DNA of 64,000 bases. Source: JTS-RE37 sp963756115 (GTDB lineage Bacteria; Bacteroidota; Bacteroidia; Flavobacteriales; Flavobacteriaceae). Every line of letters begins with the position of its first letter. Positions within the stretch are counted from its first letter, which is position 1. Of the stretch, positions 18,662 to 28,111 are shown one piece after another. Under the pieces are notes generated by a model. It saw nothing but the letters and a program-made list of their open reading frames with translations, did not search any database and had not been told where the DNA came from. Position numbers and translations under genes: made by a program. The stretch covers positions 186,001 through 250,000 of the forward strand of contig CAVWMN010000003.1 of the NCBI GenBank assembly GCA_963756115.1, read 5' to 3'.

Positions 18662-19027
18662 ATGAACGATACAAGCAGGCACGATGACAGAATTGCCAAA
18701 ATGACATTCGCTTCGGTTTATCCCCACTATCTCGCAAAAGTTGAGAAGAAGGGCCGGACGAAAGAAGAATTACATCAAATAATTGAATGGTTAACCGGTT
18801 TCGGAGAAAAAAAACTACAGGACCTACTAGAAGCAAAAGTAAGTTTTGAAACCTTCTTCCGGAAAGCTGCGATACACCCTAATGCCCACCTCATAACCGG
18901 GCTAATCTGTGGCTACCGGGTTGAAGAAATCGAAAATCCGTTAACGCAACAGGTGAGGTACCTCGACAAATTGGTGGATGAATTGGCGAAAGGTCGTAAG
19001 ATGGAGAGAATTATGCGGGATGCATAG
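18662..19027 (+). CDS. DUF2200 family protein
   Basis: Small cytoplasmic protein of about 121 residues that matches the DUF2200 pattern (RIAKMTFASVYPHYLAKVEKK..., short quotes: FASVYPHYL, KGRTKEELHQ, GFGEKKLQ, ICGYRVEEI). Its function is unknown. The ATG at 18662 is preferred because DUF2200 proteins begin a few residues before RIAKM; in-frame ATGs at 18638 and 18653 are possible. It lies 58 bp upstream of a DoxX-like gene on the same strand. Confidence 0.72.
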   Translation: MNDTSRHDDRIAKMTFASVYPHYLAKVEKKGRTKEELHQIIEWLTGFGEKKLQDLLEAKVSFETFFRKAAIHPNAHLITGLICGYRVEEIENPLTQQVRYLDKLVDELAKGRKMERIMRDA

Positions 19028-19084
19028 GGTAAAAGGCTTCGGAACGGACAATTTTCAACCTTGAAATATACTAACGATAGCAAA

Positions 19085-19522
19085 ATGATCAGGATATCCT
19101 CATTTGCCGGATCTCCATATTGGCGCCACAATGGAATGGCTGTGGTCCGGATAATACTCGGCCTGTTGCTTTTGTATCACGGCCAGGAGATTTTTGACGC
19201 ATCGCTGATGCAGGAGTATGCCACCTGGGACACATTTAAAGGTCCCGGCGGAATGGTAAGGATATATGTTGGAAAATTTATTGAACTGATTGCAGGAATG
19301 TCCCTGTTGCTGGGAATTTTTACCCGGGTTGGCGCACTGTTGACTATAATGACATTTTTATACATAACATTTTTTGTTGGTAGTGGCAGGTTTTGGTATG
19401 AAGACCAGCACCCCTTTATGTATGTTTTATTAGGGTTCGTCTACTTCTTTAACGGACCGGGGAACTGGAGTTTGGATCAGTTGTTCCTTAAATCGAACCC
19501 TTCCGGTACTAGTTCGGAATAA
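19085..19522 (+). CDS. DoxX family membrane protein
   Basis: Integral membrane protein of 145 residues with four hydrophobic helices. The first reads VVRIILGLLLLYHGQEIF, where the arginine and the HG pair are typical of DoxX/quinol-oxidase subunit-like proteins. Members are linked to oxidative stress or thiosulfate oxidation, but many have no assigned role. The ATG at 19085 is preferred over a TTG at 19061. It may be cotranscribed with the DUF2200 gene upstream. Confidence 0.75.
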   Translation: MIRISSFAGSPYWRHNGMAVVRIILGLLLLYHGQEIFDASLMQEYATWDTFKGPGGMVRIYVGKFIELIAGMSLLLGIFTRVGALLTIMTFLYITFFVGSGRFWYEDQHPFMYVLLGFVYFFNGPGNWSLDQLFLKSNPSGTSSE

Positions 19523-19695
19523 TGCCCTGCACCTACAGGCCTGCGTGGCCTTGCCTAAGTGGCACAACAGTAAATCTGTGTCTAATTAAATTCAGGAAAA
19601 GGCGCGGGATATTCGTAGGGAGCCAAAGGTGAGCACCGGGCAGGAAGTTTTTGTGCAATACTGACTACAGCGACCCGTGCCTTTCCGGGACCACC

Positions 19696-20223
19696 CTATC
19701 CCAGGTAGAGGTCTACAAGGCCCTCGGGGGTCGTGACAAAAATGGTGCGCTTCGCGCGGTCCAGTTTCGTAATGATCTCATCATTGACTGGGATCAGCAA
19801 CTGTTTATCTCCCTTTTCCACTTCAAACAAAGCCTGGGCAGTGCTGTCATTTACGCCTTTAATGATACCGATATGCCCGTGGACGCTATCCTGAACTGAA
19901 AACCCGATAACTTCATGGTAATAAAATTTGTTGCCGCTTAGCTTGGGAAGCATTTCCAGGGGCAGGTAGAGCGCGGATCCCATGATCCTGTCAGCAGCAG
20001 ACTCCTCTGTAACTTCCTCAAAACGGATACGGAGCAAATTGGATTTATGCAAGGTACAGCTCTCAATAAAAAATGGAACCAGGCTGTTTCCCAACGAAAC
20101 AAATACTGATTCCATATTACTGTAGATCTCGGGGTCATCCGTGTCCAATTTCACCAGAACCTCCCCCTTATAACTATATTTCGAAACGATCTTACCCAGG
20201 TAAAAACACGCTTCTTTCTGCAT
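19696..20223 (-). CDS. rimM: Ribosome maturation factor RimM
   Basis: 16S rRNA processing and 30S maturation factor, 175 residues. The N-terminal RimM domain begins with YLGKIVSKYSYKGEVLVKLDTD and the C-terminal PRC-barrel includes YYHEVIGFSV, GIIKGV and LLIPVNDEII, as in the family. The ATG at 20223 gives the normal N-terminus; the frame extends 44 codons further upstream only because it overlaps the acidic tail of rpsP. It follows rpsP by 7 bp, the conserved bacterial rpsP-rimM order, so they form one operon. Confidence 0.92.
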   Translation of the reverse strand: MQKEACFYLGKIVSKYSYKGEVLVKLDTDDPEIYSNMESVFVSLGNSLVPFFIESCTLHKSNLLRIRFEEVTEESAADRIMGSALYLPLEMLPKLSGNKFYYHEVIGFSVQDSVHGHIGIIKGVNDSTAQALFEVEKGDKQLLIPVNDEIITKLDRAKRTIFVTTPEGLVDLYLG

Positions 20224-20230
20224 GTCTGGT

Positions 20231-21064
20231 CTATTCTTCTTCGGTTGAAGGGGCAGTTTTGGTCTTATCTTCCGAATCCTTATCTGCTTCCACTTCAGCA
20301 ACGCTGGGTGCTTTTTTGGCCGATTCATTCTCTTCGATGACCGATTCCTCCACAACGGGTGGGACGGCAGTCATGTCTGCATTGTCCTTATCAGGTTGGG
20401 GAACAGCAGGGGTTTCCACGACAGTTTCAGCAGCCTCTTTTTCAGCTTTAGGGGCCTCTTTTTGTACATCTTCTTCCTTGGCTACCTCATTTACCGGCTC
20501 CGGAGCGGTCTCCAGGGCGTCAAGTTCTTCGCCGGCGTCTCCGCCAACTTCAGGTTCCGTGACTTCTTCTGCTGCCATGGCGCCAGCTGATTCCGCTGCT
20601 GTGGCTGCAGTTTCAGTCTCAACTGCTGCAAGGGCCCTTTTCTCATTGACTTCCTTTTCAGCTTTCAGTGCTTTTGCCCGGGCTTCAGCTTGTTCTTTTT
20701 CAAGTCCTTCCGTTTTCCCGGCAACTTTTTTCTCTTTTTCCTCCAGCCAGGCATTGAACTTTTCTTCAGCCTGTTCTTCGGTCAGGGCACCCTTACGTAC
20801 CCCGCCCAACAGGTGGTGTTTCAGTAATGCGCCTTTATACGACAGGATTCGTTTAGCTGTTTCAGAAGGCTGTGCACCATGCTGTAACCACTTAACGGTA
20901 TTGTCTAAATTTACTTCGATGGTTGCCGGATTGGTATTGGGGTTATACATCCCCAATTTTTCAAGGAATTTACCATCCCTTTTGGAACGGCCATCAGCGG
21001 CCACAAGCCAATAGATTGGTTTTCCTTTTTTTCCGTGTCTTTGCAATCTGATTCGTACGGGCAT
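20231..21064 (-). CDS. rpsP: Small ribosomal subunit protein bS16 with long acidic Ala/Glu-rich tail
   Basis: Ribosomal protein S16: the first about 80 residues hold the S16 fold (MPVRIRLQRHGKKGKPIYW, YNPNTNPATI, WLQHGAQPSETAKRIL). The whole protein is 277 residues, far longer than the usual 80-100. The extra about 195 residues are rich in A, E, K and V, with repeated AEKE and ETAA blocks, and are probably disordered. Shorter tails on S16 are known in Bacteroidota, but this one is long. The gene leads the rpsP-rimM operon and has a structured 5' leader. Confidence 0.93.
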   Translation of the reverse strand: MPVRIRLQRHGKKGKPIYWLVAADGRSKRDGKFLEKLGMYNPNTNPATIEVNLDNTVKWLQHGAQPSETAKRILSYKGALLKHHLLGGVRKGALTEEQAEEKFNAWLEEKEKKVAGKTEGLEKEQAEARAKALKAEKEVNEKRALAAVETETAATAAESAGAMAAEEVTEPEVGGDAGEELDALETAPEPVNEVAKEEDVQKEAPKAEKEAAETVVETPAVPQPDKDNADMTAVPPVVEESVIEENESAKKAPSVAEVEADKDSEDKTKTAPSTEEE

Positions 21065-21170
21065 ATCACATTAATTTTGCAGGGTTCCCGACCCTCGGTT
21101 ATTAATTCTTCACGCCCTGGTTCACCCAGGGCCTTTCCGCAATAGCAACATAGGATTGCGAAAGCGGATG
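21065..21170 (-). promoter_or_regulatory. Structured 5' leader of rpsP, candidate autogenous S16 leader
   Basis: Three inverted repeats lie in the transcript leader of rpsP. GCCCTGG/CCAGGGC at 21114-21120 and 21126-21132 has a 5-nt loop. CTTT-C-CGCAAT pairs with ATTGCG-AAAG (about 21134-21164) with one bulged base. A small GGGT/ACCC hairpin lies at about 21081-21095. I recall that S16 leaders have been proposed for Flavobacteria, but whether this matches that motif needs a covariance-model search. Confidence 0.45.
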
Positions 21171-21374
21171 CAAATATAGTATTTCTATTTTATGTGACAT
21201 CAATATTATAAGAGAAAAAAATACGGGGTGATAATCGCACCTTAAAACCAGGGAAACCGTTAATTCTTTATTAAAGCCCTGTCCCTGTTTGGATTTTTGA
21301 CATAATTAAATACCTTACATAAGGAAGCGCCTGAAATTCGGGGGCAGTAAAACTTTTAAATGATACGGGATAAC

Positions 21375-21779
21375 ATGAAGTATTCTGAAATAATTGCGAA
21401 AAAATTAAATATACTATTGGTCAAAACATATGAAGCGGAGCACGTTTACAGAATAGGCGCCGAGCGGAGCGAAAAACCACAACTAAAAAGAAGATTGAAG
21501 GGAATGGAGCAACAACGCCGAACGTTTAGCCTGGAATTACAGGAGGAGATAAGGGCTTATGGACACCGTCCCGCAAAACCAGTGGATTTTCAGATACCGG
21601 CTTGGAGGAACAGCCTGGTAACCCCCGGGGATATCTCCCATACTGAGCATCGCACCCTGCAGGTATACGAGTCATTGCTGAATGATCCGGAGACCAGCTT
21701 CCCCTCCCCAACCAAACGGATCCTCAACAATCAAAGAAAAGGTATCCTGGCCTCAAAAAATTCCGGCTGGCCAAAGTAA
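21375..21779 (+). CDS. DUF2383-like four-helix protein
   Basis: Protein of 134 residues that resembles DUF2383/ferritin-like four-helix-bundle proteins found in Bacteroidota: the opening MKYSEIIAKKLNILLVKTYEAEH and the following helices with paired charged residues fit that group. The C-terminal half contains ESLLNDPE and the ends are proline-rich, which is less typical. The ATG at 21375 is chosen for similarity to relatives; another in-frame ATG lies at 21360. No partner gene is adjacent. Function is unknown, possibly stress-related. Confidence 0.6.
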   Translation: MKYSEIIAKKLNILLVKTYEAEHVYRIGAERSEKPQLKRRLKGMEQQRRTFSLELQEEIRAYGHRPAKPVDFQIPAWRNSLVTPGDISHTEHRTLQVYESLLNDPETSFPSPTKRILNNQRKGILASKNSGWPK

Positions 21780-21935
21780 CGTTTAGCATCCTGAGAATCC
21801 TGTCATACATAGCGATAGACTTAATTTGTCATTTTACCGGTATCCCATAGTTAACAACTCCTGATAAGTAGCCCTTTCCAAAAGCGTGAATTTTCCTATT
21901 TTTATAGCCCGCATTAGCAGTCTCAAAAACAACCT

Positions 21936-24900
21936 ATGTACCTGATATTTGACACGGAAACAACCGGACTTCCAAAAAGATGGGATGCCCCGCATACCGA
22001 TACGGACAACTGGCCTCGCTGCGTACAGATAGCCTGGCAGTTGCATGACGACATGGGTAACCTTTTGGAGCACCAGGATTATCTGGTACAACCACAAGGT
22101 TTCAATATTCCGTATGATGCCGAGCAAATCCATGGCATTTCCACCGAACTGGCAGAAGACCAGGGTATCCCTATAGCAACTATCCTTGCCGAATTCAGTA
22201 AGGTGCTTTCGGAGGCGAAATTCATCGTGGGCCAGAACGTTGGTTTTGACATCAATATCATGGGTGCGGAATTCCACCGTCAAGGCCTTAATAACCTCCT
22301 CCAGGAACTCCCGGTACTGGATACCTGTACGGAAATAACAGCCGGACTCTGCCGGATAGCTGGGGGTCGCGGTGGTAAATTCAAATTACCCACCCTTACC
22401 GAACTCCATGCTTTTCTTTTTGAAGTACCCTTTGCAGAGGCCCATAATGCCACCGCGGATGTAGAAGCAACGGCCCGTTGTTTTTTTGAATTGGTAAGGA
22501 AGAGGGCATTTACCCGGGAGGAGCTATTGGCAGCTCCGGGCTACCTGGCCAATTTTACCAAAGCCAATCCGGAGACCATAGCACGCTACGGCCTGAAGCA
22601 CCTCGACCTTAAAAAAGCCTCTGACAGGATACGGCAACGATCTGTGGATGCGGATTCCATGGAAGTTTCACATGAGGAGATCAGGGCGAACATCAAAACC
22701 CTGGAGGACGCACAGTTTGTCCATTTGCACAACCACTCCCAGTTCTCTGTATTGCAATCAACCATTAAAATAAAAGACCTCGTTAAATGCACCGCAGAGA
22801 ACCAGATGCCTGCGGTAGCGATTACAGACCATGCCAATATGATGGGCGCTTTCCATTTTGTCCGCGAAATAACGGCACACAACAAGCAGGTCAAAGATCA
22901 GAATGCAGAGGCCCTCAAAAACGGAAGCCCGTTAAAGCAGGAAATAAAACCGATCCTGGGTTGCGAATTTTTTGTCTGCGAGGACCATACCAACAAAAAT
23001 GTTAAGGATCACGGGTACCAGGTTGTTTTGCTGGCCAAAAACAAAAAAGGATACCACAACCTTGCGAAGATGTCATCCCTGGCCTATACCGATGGTTTTT
23101 ATTATGTACCCCGGATAGACAGGCAGCTATTGGAAACCTATAAGGATGATATTATTATGCTCACGGGGAACCTTTACGGGGAGGTCCCTTCCAAAATCCT
23201 GAATGTGGGGGAAAAGCAGGCGGAGGAAGCCCTGCTCTCGTGGAAGGCTCTCTTTGGCGGGGACCTATACATAGAGGTCATGCGGCATGGGCAGGAAGAT
23301 GAGGACCGGGCAAACCAGGTATTAATAGCAATGGCTGGCAGGCACAACATAAAAATGGTTGCTACCAACAACACGTATTATTGTGCCCGGGAAGATGCCG
23401 AGGCGCACGATATCCTCCTCTGCGTTAAGGACGGGGAAAAACAGGCTACACCCATTGGCCGTGGCAGGGGTTACCGGTATGGATTGCCCAACCAGGAATA
23501 TTATTTCAAATCCACGGATCAGATGAAGGAGCTGTTCAGGGACATCCCGGAATGCATCCTCAATATCCAGGAAATAGTTGATAAGATCGAACCCTTCGGA
23601 CTTGCCCGGGAGGTACTCCTTCCGGCATTTGAGATCCCGGATGAGTTCCGGGTTTCCGAAGATGCCACAGACGGTGGCAGGAGGGGGGAGAATGCTTATC
23701 TGAAACACCTCACCTACGCCGGGGCGGAAAAGCGCTATGGTACGGTTACCCCAGAAATCGCCGAACGGATCGATTTTGAATTAAATACCATAGCCAACTC
23801 GGGTTACCCTGGTTATTTCCTGATCGTTGAGGATTTTATCCGGGAAGCCCGCAAAATGGATGTATCGGTAGGCCCCGGACGGGGTTCGGCAGCCGGTTCC
23901 GTAGTGGCCTATTGCCTTCAGATCACCAATATTGACCCCTTAAAATACGACCTGCTCTTTGAGCGCTTCCTGAACCCTGACCGGGTATCCATGCCCGATA
24001 TCGATATTGATTTTGATGATGAAGGCCGGGGGCGGGTGATGGATTATGTAATAAAAAAATACGGGACCAAACAGGTGGCCCAGATCATTACCTACGGTAC
24101 CATGGCTGCCAAATCGGCCATCCGGGATACCGCCCGGGTGCTCGACCTGCCCCTGAATGACGCGGACCGCATTGCCAAATTGGTCCCCAACATGGCCAAA
24201 CTGGAAAAGATATTTGCGATCCCCGAAGCAGATTTGAAGAAAAAGTTCCGGTCTGATGAACTGGAAAAAATAAACCAGCTACTCAATATTGCAGATGGGG
24301 ATGACCTGGAGGCACAAACCGTAAAAATGGCAAGGGTACTGGAAGGTTCGCTCCGGAATACGGGAATACATGCCTGTGGCGTTATCATTACCCCCGATGA
24401 TATTACCAATTTTGTTCCCGTTGCCACTGCCAAGGATTCCGACCTGTACGTGACGCAATTCGACAACTCGGTGGTGGAAAGTGCCGGTCTGTTGAAAATG
24501 GACTTCCTGGGCCTTAAAACCCTGACACTGATAAAGGATACTGTCAAAATAGTACGGGCGCGTCTGGGAATTGAACTGGTGCCCGATGAATTTCCGCTGG
24601 ATGATGAAGAAACCTATAAACTGTTCCAAAGGGGAGATACGGTAGGGATATTCCAATATGAATCCGTAGGGATGCAAAAGCACCTCAAAGAGCTGAAGCC
24701 TACGGTTTTTGATGACCTTATCGCCATGAATGCCCTCTACAGACCGGGTCCGATGGAATACATCCCCACTTTTACAACAAGGAAAAACGGGTTTACGGAA
24801 ATCAGCTACGACCTTCCGGAGATGGAAGAATTCTTAAAGGAGACCTATGGAATTACGGTCTACCAGGAACAGGTGATGTTGCTTTCCCAGAAACTGGCAG

Positions 24901-26318
24901 GTTTTTCAAAAGGCGAGGCCGATGTACTCCGTAAAGCGATGGGGAAAAAGATATTCTCGCTGCTGCAGAAATTGAAGCCTCAATTCCTTGAAGGCGGTGA
25001 AAAGAACGGGCATCCACGGGAAATTCTGGAAAAGATCTGGAAAGATTGGGAATCCTTTGCCGCCTACGCATTTAATAAAAGCCATTCCACCTGTTACGCT
25101 TATATTGCCTATCAGACTGCCTATTTAAAAGCTCACTATCCGGCAGAGTATATGGCTGCAGTGCTTTCCAACAATATGAACGACATCAAGCAGGTGACCT
25201 TCTTTATGGAAGAATGCAAGCGGATGGGGCTGGATGTACTGGGACCAGACATCAATGAATCGTATTATAAGTTTGCCGTTAACAAGGAGAATGCGGTACG
25301 GTTCGGGATGGGCGCTATCAAAGGCGTTGGCAGGTCCGCAGTGGAGACCATCGTAGAGAACCGGAAAAAGGACGGCCCCTATAAATCGGTATTCGACCTG
25401 GCCAAACGAATCGACCTCAGATGCGCCAATAAAAAGTCATTTGAAAACCTGGCGCTTGCCGGTGGTTTTGATTCCTTTAAAGAAACGCATCGGGCACAGT
25501 ATTTTCATAATGAAGGGGATGGGGTAACCTTCCTGGAGAAAGTTATACGGTATGGTGCAAGGTATCAGGAAGGAGAGAATTCTGCCCAGGTTAACCTGTT
25601 CGGCGATGCCAGTGAAGTTCAGATTCCAGAGCCCGTTGTACCTCCGTGTGAGGCCTGGGGAACCATGGAAAAACTCCGGAGGGAGAAGGAAGTGGTGGGT
25701 ATTTATATCTCGGGGCACCCCCTGGATGATTTTAAAACAGAGATCGATGCATTCTGTAATTCCGAGGTATCCTGCTTCACTAAACTGGAAGAGTTTGTGA
25801 ACCGGGAATTGTCTGTGGCAGGTGTAGTGACCGATGTGCAGCACCGGATCTCCAAAAATGGGAAAGGGTGGGCCATGTTTATTATGGAAGATTATACGGA
25901 CACCTTTGAATTCCGGATTTTCGGGGAGGAATACCTGAAGTTCCGGCACTTCCTGATGATCAATTCGTTCGTATATATCAAAGTATTTATCCGTGACGGT
26001 TGGATCAACCGGGACACAGGTAAAAAGGGGGAGCCCAGGATGCAATTCAACAATTTTATGATGCTCCAGGAGGTGATGGAATCCTTTGCCAGGAAACTGA
26101 CCATCAAACTGAATATCGATGAATTAAAGGAACAACAGATACAGGAACTTAAAGACACCCTTGTTTCCTATAAAGGTGACCACTCCCTCCATTTTATAGT
26201 ATATGAAATGGAAGAAGAGATAAAGGTGAACCTCTCCTGTCGTAAACAGAAAGTTCAGATAACCAGCGAATTACTTGCAACCTTGAACCAGAAGGATTTC
26301 CATTACAAACTCAATTAG
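21936..26318 (+). CDS. dnaE: DNA polymerase III alpha subunit with N-terminal 3'-5' exonuclease
   Basis: Replicative polymerase of 1460 residues. Residues 1-190 are a DEDDh exonuclease domain (FDTETTG with D6 and E8; NVGFDIN; HNATADVEAT). A PHP domain starts near residue 265 with HLHNHSQFS and continues with AITDHANMMG. The polymerase core carries PDIDIDF with D688 and D690 and ends with the fingers and HSTCYAYIAYQTAYL region. A helix-hairpin-helix region and an OB-fold segment (VVTDVQHRISKNGKG...) follow. The exonuclease fused in front would supply proofreading in cis, instead of the separate DnaQ used in enterobacteria. The gene is transcribed alone. Confidence 0.95.
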   Translation: MYLIFDTETTGLPKRWDAPHTDTDNWPRCVQIAWQLHDDMGNLLEHQDYLVQPQGFNIPYDAEQIHGISTELAEDQGIPIATILAEFSKVLSEAKFIVGQNVGFDINIMGAEFHRQGLNNLLQELPVLDTCTEITAGLCRIAGGRGGKFKLPTLTELHAFLFEVPFAEAHNATADVEATARCFFELVRKRAFTREELLAAPGYLANFTKANPETIARYGLKHLDLKKASDRIRQRSVDADSMEVSHEEIRANIKTLEDAQFVHLHNHSQFSVLQSTIKIKDLVKCTAENQMPAVAITDHANMMGAFHFVREITAHNKQVKDQNAEALKNGSPLKQEIKPILGCEFFVCEDHTNKNVKDHGYQVVLLAKNKKGYHNLAKMSSLAYTDGFYYVPRIDRQLLETYKDDIIMLTGNLYGEVPSKILNVGEKQAEEALLSWKALFGGDLYIEVMRHGQEDEDRANQVLIAMAGRHNIKMVATNNTYYCAREDAEAHDILLCVKDGEKQATPIGRGRGYRYGLPNQEYYFKSTDQMKELFRDIPECILNIQEIVDKIEPFGLAREVLLPAFEIPDEFRVSEDATDGGRRGENAYLKHLTYAGAEKRYGTVTPEIAERIDFELNTIANSGYPGYFLIVEDFIREARKMDVSVGPGRGSAAGSVVAYCLQITNIDPLKYDLLFERFLNPDRVSMPDIDIDFDDEGRGRVMDYVIKKYGTKQVAQIITYGTMAAKSAIRDTARVLDLPLNDADRIAKLVPNMAKLEKIFAIPEADLKKKFRSDELEKINQLLNIADGDDLEAQTVKMARVLEGSLRNTGIHACGVIITPDDITNFVPVATAKDSDLYVTQFDNSVVESAGLLKMDFLGLKTLTLIKDTVKIVRARLGIELVPDEFPLDDEETYKLFQRGDTVGIFQYESVGMQKHLKELKPTVFDDLIAMNALYRPGPMEYIPTFTTRKNGFTEISYDLPEMEEFLKETYGITVYQEQVMLLSQKLAGFSKGEADVLRKAMGKKIFSLLQKLKPQFLEGGEKNGHPREILEKIWKDWESFAAYAFNKSHSTCYAYIAYQTAYLKAHYPAEYMAAVLSNNMNDIKQVTFFMEECKRMGLDVLGPDINESYYKFAVNKENAVRFGMGAIKGVGRSAVETIVENRKKDGPYKSVFDLAKRIDLRCANKKSFENLALAGGFDSFKETHRAQYFHNEGDGVTFLEKVIRYGARYQEGENSAQVNLFGDASEVQIPEPVVPPCEAWGTMEKLRREKEVVGIYISGHPLDDFKTEIDAFCNSEVSCFTKLEEFVNRELSVAGVVTDVQHRISKNGKGWAMFIMEDYTDTFEFRIFGEEYLKFRHFLMINSFVYIKVFIRDGWINRDTGKKGEPRMQFNNFMMLQEVMESFARKLTIKLNIDELKEQQIQELKDTLVSYKGDHSLHFIVYEMEEEIKVNLSCRKQKVQITSELLATLNQKDFHYKLN

Positions 26319-26372
26319 ATCTTCCGGGTGGCTATAAAGAGCAGCTGTTAAAGATGGCATGTCTTTGCCGGT

Positions 26373-27206
26373 TCATACAACGATCTCCTGTCCCTCAACC
26401 GCCAGTTCGATGGGAAATCCAGGGTTATGGTTTTGCAGGTATTTCTGGTAGATCCGGGTCTTCTCGGTATCGGATTGCGTTGGGTCATGGTGAAATAAAA
26501 TCAGCTTTTTTGCCTGGAGTCGGGCGGCATATTCCACGGCGAGATCCAGCGAACAATGTCCCCACCCTATTTTCTTCCAATATTCCCCCCGGGTATATTG
26601 TGAATCATGGATAAGTAGATCTGTCTTATATGCAAGGTCAAATCCGGATACCCATGAATCTTCCGGAAAAAGGTGTTGCTTGCCAACCATCGGTTCATGG
26701 TCCGGCATATAGGCTATACTTTTTATTCCGCTTGTTACCCGAAATCCTACGGTAGGACCGGGATGGCTGATAAATTCCGTAGTCACCGTAAATTTCCCAA
26801 GTTTAAAAGGTGTATTGGGCAATTCATGGACATGCAGATCGGATGGTATATCCCGCAGGGGTATCGGGAATAAGGGGGGCGACAGGAATCTGTTCAACCT
26901 TGCCTGCAGGGATTGGGTACTCCCCCCGGGACCCCATATATGGACTTGCTTTCCAGGATCGAACAGCGGTTTACAGAAACCGAGGCCCTGTATATGGTCC
27001 ATGTGCAAGTGGGTCAATAATATATCTATACGGGCCTTGGGATAATCCTGGTCAAAATTGATCCCCAGGATACCCGTGCCGGCATCTATGATCAATCGTT
27101 CATCCCCATCGATGATCTCTATACAGGAAGTATTTCCCCCTAACTGCTGATGGTCAGTAGAAGATGTGGGATACGATCCCCTTGTACCATGTAGCGCTAT
27201 TTTCAT
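26373..27206 (-). CDS. Metallo-beta-lactamase fold hydrolase (RNase Z/PhnP-like)
   Basis: Hydrolase of 277 residues with the zinc motif HLHMDH and further ligands in HDSQYTRGEY and LFHHDP. The N-terminal GTRGSYPT and GGNTSC patterns are typical of phosphodiesterase-type MBL proteins such as PhnP and RNase Z relatives. Likely substrates are cyclic nucleotides or phosphodiesters, but the sequence does not decide. It overlaps the upstream PAS gene by 4 bp (ATGA), so the two are translationally coupled. In two-component-like contexts such pairs can form signalling modules. Confidence 0.82.
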   Translation of the reverse strand: MKIALHGTRGSYPTSSTDHQQLGGNTSCIEIIDGDERLIIDAGTGILGINFDQDYPKARIDILLTHLHMDHIQGLGFCKPLFDPGKQVHIWGPGGSTQSLQARLNRFLSPPLFPIPLRDIPSDLHVHELPNTPFKLGKFTVTTEFISHPGPTVGFRVTSGIKSIAYMPDHEPMVGKQHLFPEDSWVSGFDLAYKTDLLIHDSQYTRGEYWKKIGWGHCSLDLAVEYAARLQAKKLILFHHDPTQSDTEKTRIYQKYLQNHNPGFPIELAVEGQEIVV

Positions 27207-27601
27207 GGTAGAAGCTCATTATTCCAGAATATGGCCATGGCGCCAGAAAAAACACCGGATCGGCCAATGATCGGAATGGATGTCACCGCTATTTTAGTCG
27301 ATTTGCCCCCCGTACTTTTTATCCAGAATGTTTTATGGGCAGGTTCCTTACTGTTTACGGTCATAACCAGCGGGAGTTCCGCAGGGGGGATGGAATTGCC
27401 CTCCTCATCATGGGGGTACCATGTTGTACCCCATTCACCTACAAGCATTTCTCCCGTATCCTGGAATCGCTGCCCGAGGATTTCCTCTGCAGGCGCATTA
27501 TAAAAAAGCAGGGTTCCTTTGGGGTTAACGATAAAAACAGGTACGCTCAGGCAATCGGCAAGTTGCCTGCTCAAAATTAATTCGATGGAATGTCCGGGCA
27601 T
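27203..27601 (-). CDS. PAS domain protein
   Basis: Small sensor-type protein of 132 residues consisting of a single PAS domain (SVPVFIVNPKGTLLFYNAPAEEILGQ, then a central loop and the beta strands GRSGVFSGAMAIFW). It has no output domain of its own. It overlaps the metallo-hydrolase gene by 4 bp, and the pair probably acts together, with the PAS part sensing a ligand or redox state. The ATG at 27601 is well placed. Confidence 0.8.
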   Translation of the reverse strand: MPGHSIELILSRQLADCLSVPVFIVNPKGTLLFYNAPAEEILGQRFQDTGEMLVGEWGTTWYPHDEEGNSIPPAELPLVMTVNSKEPAHKTFWIKSTGGKSTKIAVTSIPIIGRSGVFSGAMAIFWNNELLP

Positions 27602-28111
27602 TGCCTGGCGGGATTAAGATCGGTTGTATTATTAAATATAAGAAATATTAACACAACGCGGCGGGAATGCATTTATTTAATCCTGGGTTAAGCTGGTTAG
27701 CAGAAGCCGGGGCTGCAATTGTGTATATAAGGCACGCTAAATTCGGGTACTGTGTTGTTCGCAGCCGGGGAAATAAAAAGTCGCGCCCTGTACGGTGCCA
27801 TCATGCCTGGATTACATTTTTTCTGCAACTTCAAAGCGTTTACTCCTGCGCGCTGCTGACAGCATGCTCCCACCATTTTTTCACACGCATAAACATTTTA
27901 TACTCAATAATTTAAAGGCATTATAGTAGGCAATGCCTATGATTTCTGACATTTATTTAAAATTTTACGCAATCGATTTCTTAGATTTGTCTATGAGCTT
28001 ATTTAATTATCCGGACATGTTGACCCGGTATCTTCATGCTCCGATAATATAACTTATCGTGATAAAACGCTGTTTTTTATCCAAACAATTCGAACTAAAA
28101 TCAACCAAAAG
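27602..28111. promoter_or_regulatory. Upstream region of the SusC/SusD locus
   Basis: No convincing gene lies in these 510 bp. TAGATTTG at 27982-27989 is a full match to the flavobacterial -7 consensus TAnnTTTG on the plus strand, about 120 bp before susC; no clear TTG -33 element is seen. The local sequence becomes AT-rich from about 27900, which fits a promoter. Confidence 0.4.

Noticed and set aside
20073..21014. A 313-codon frame on the plus strand rich in Ser and Ala
   Set aside because: It is the antisense of the low-complexity acidic tail of rpsP and the start of rimM; the Ser/Ala composition follows from that.
27667..27915. An 82-codon frame upstream of susC
   Set aside because: No family similarity and it occupies the promoter region of the SusC/SusD locus.
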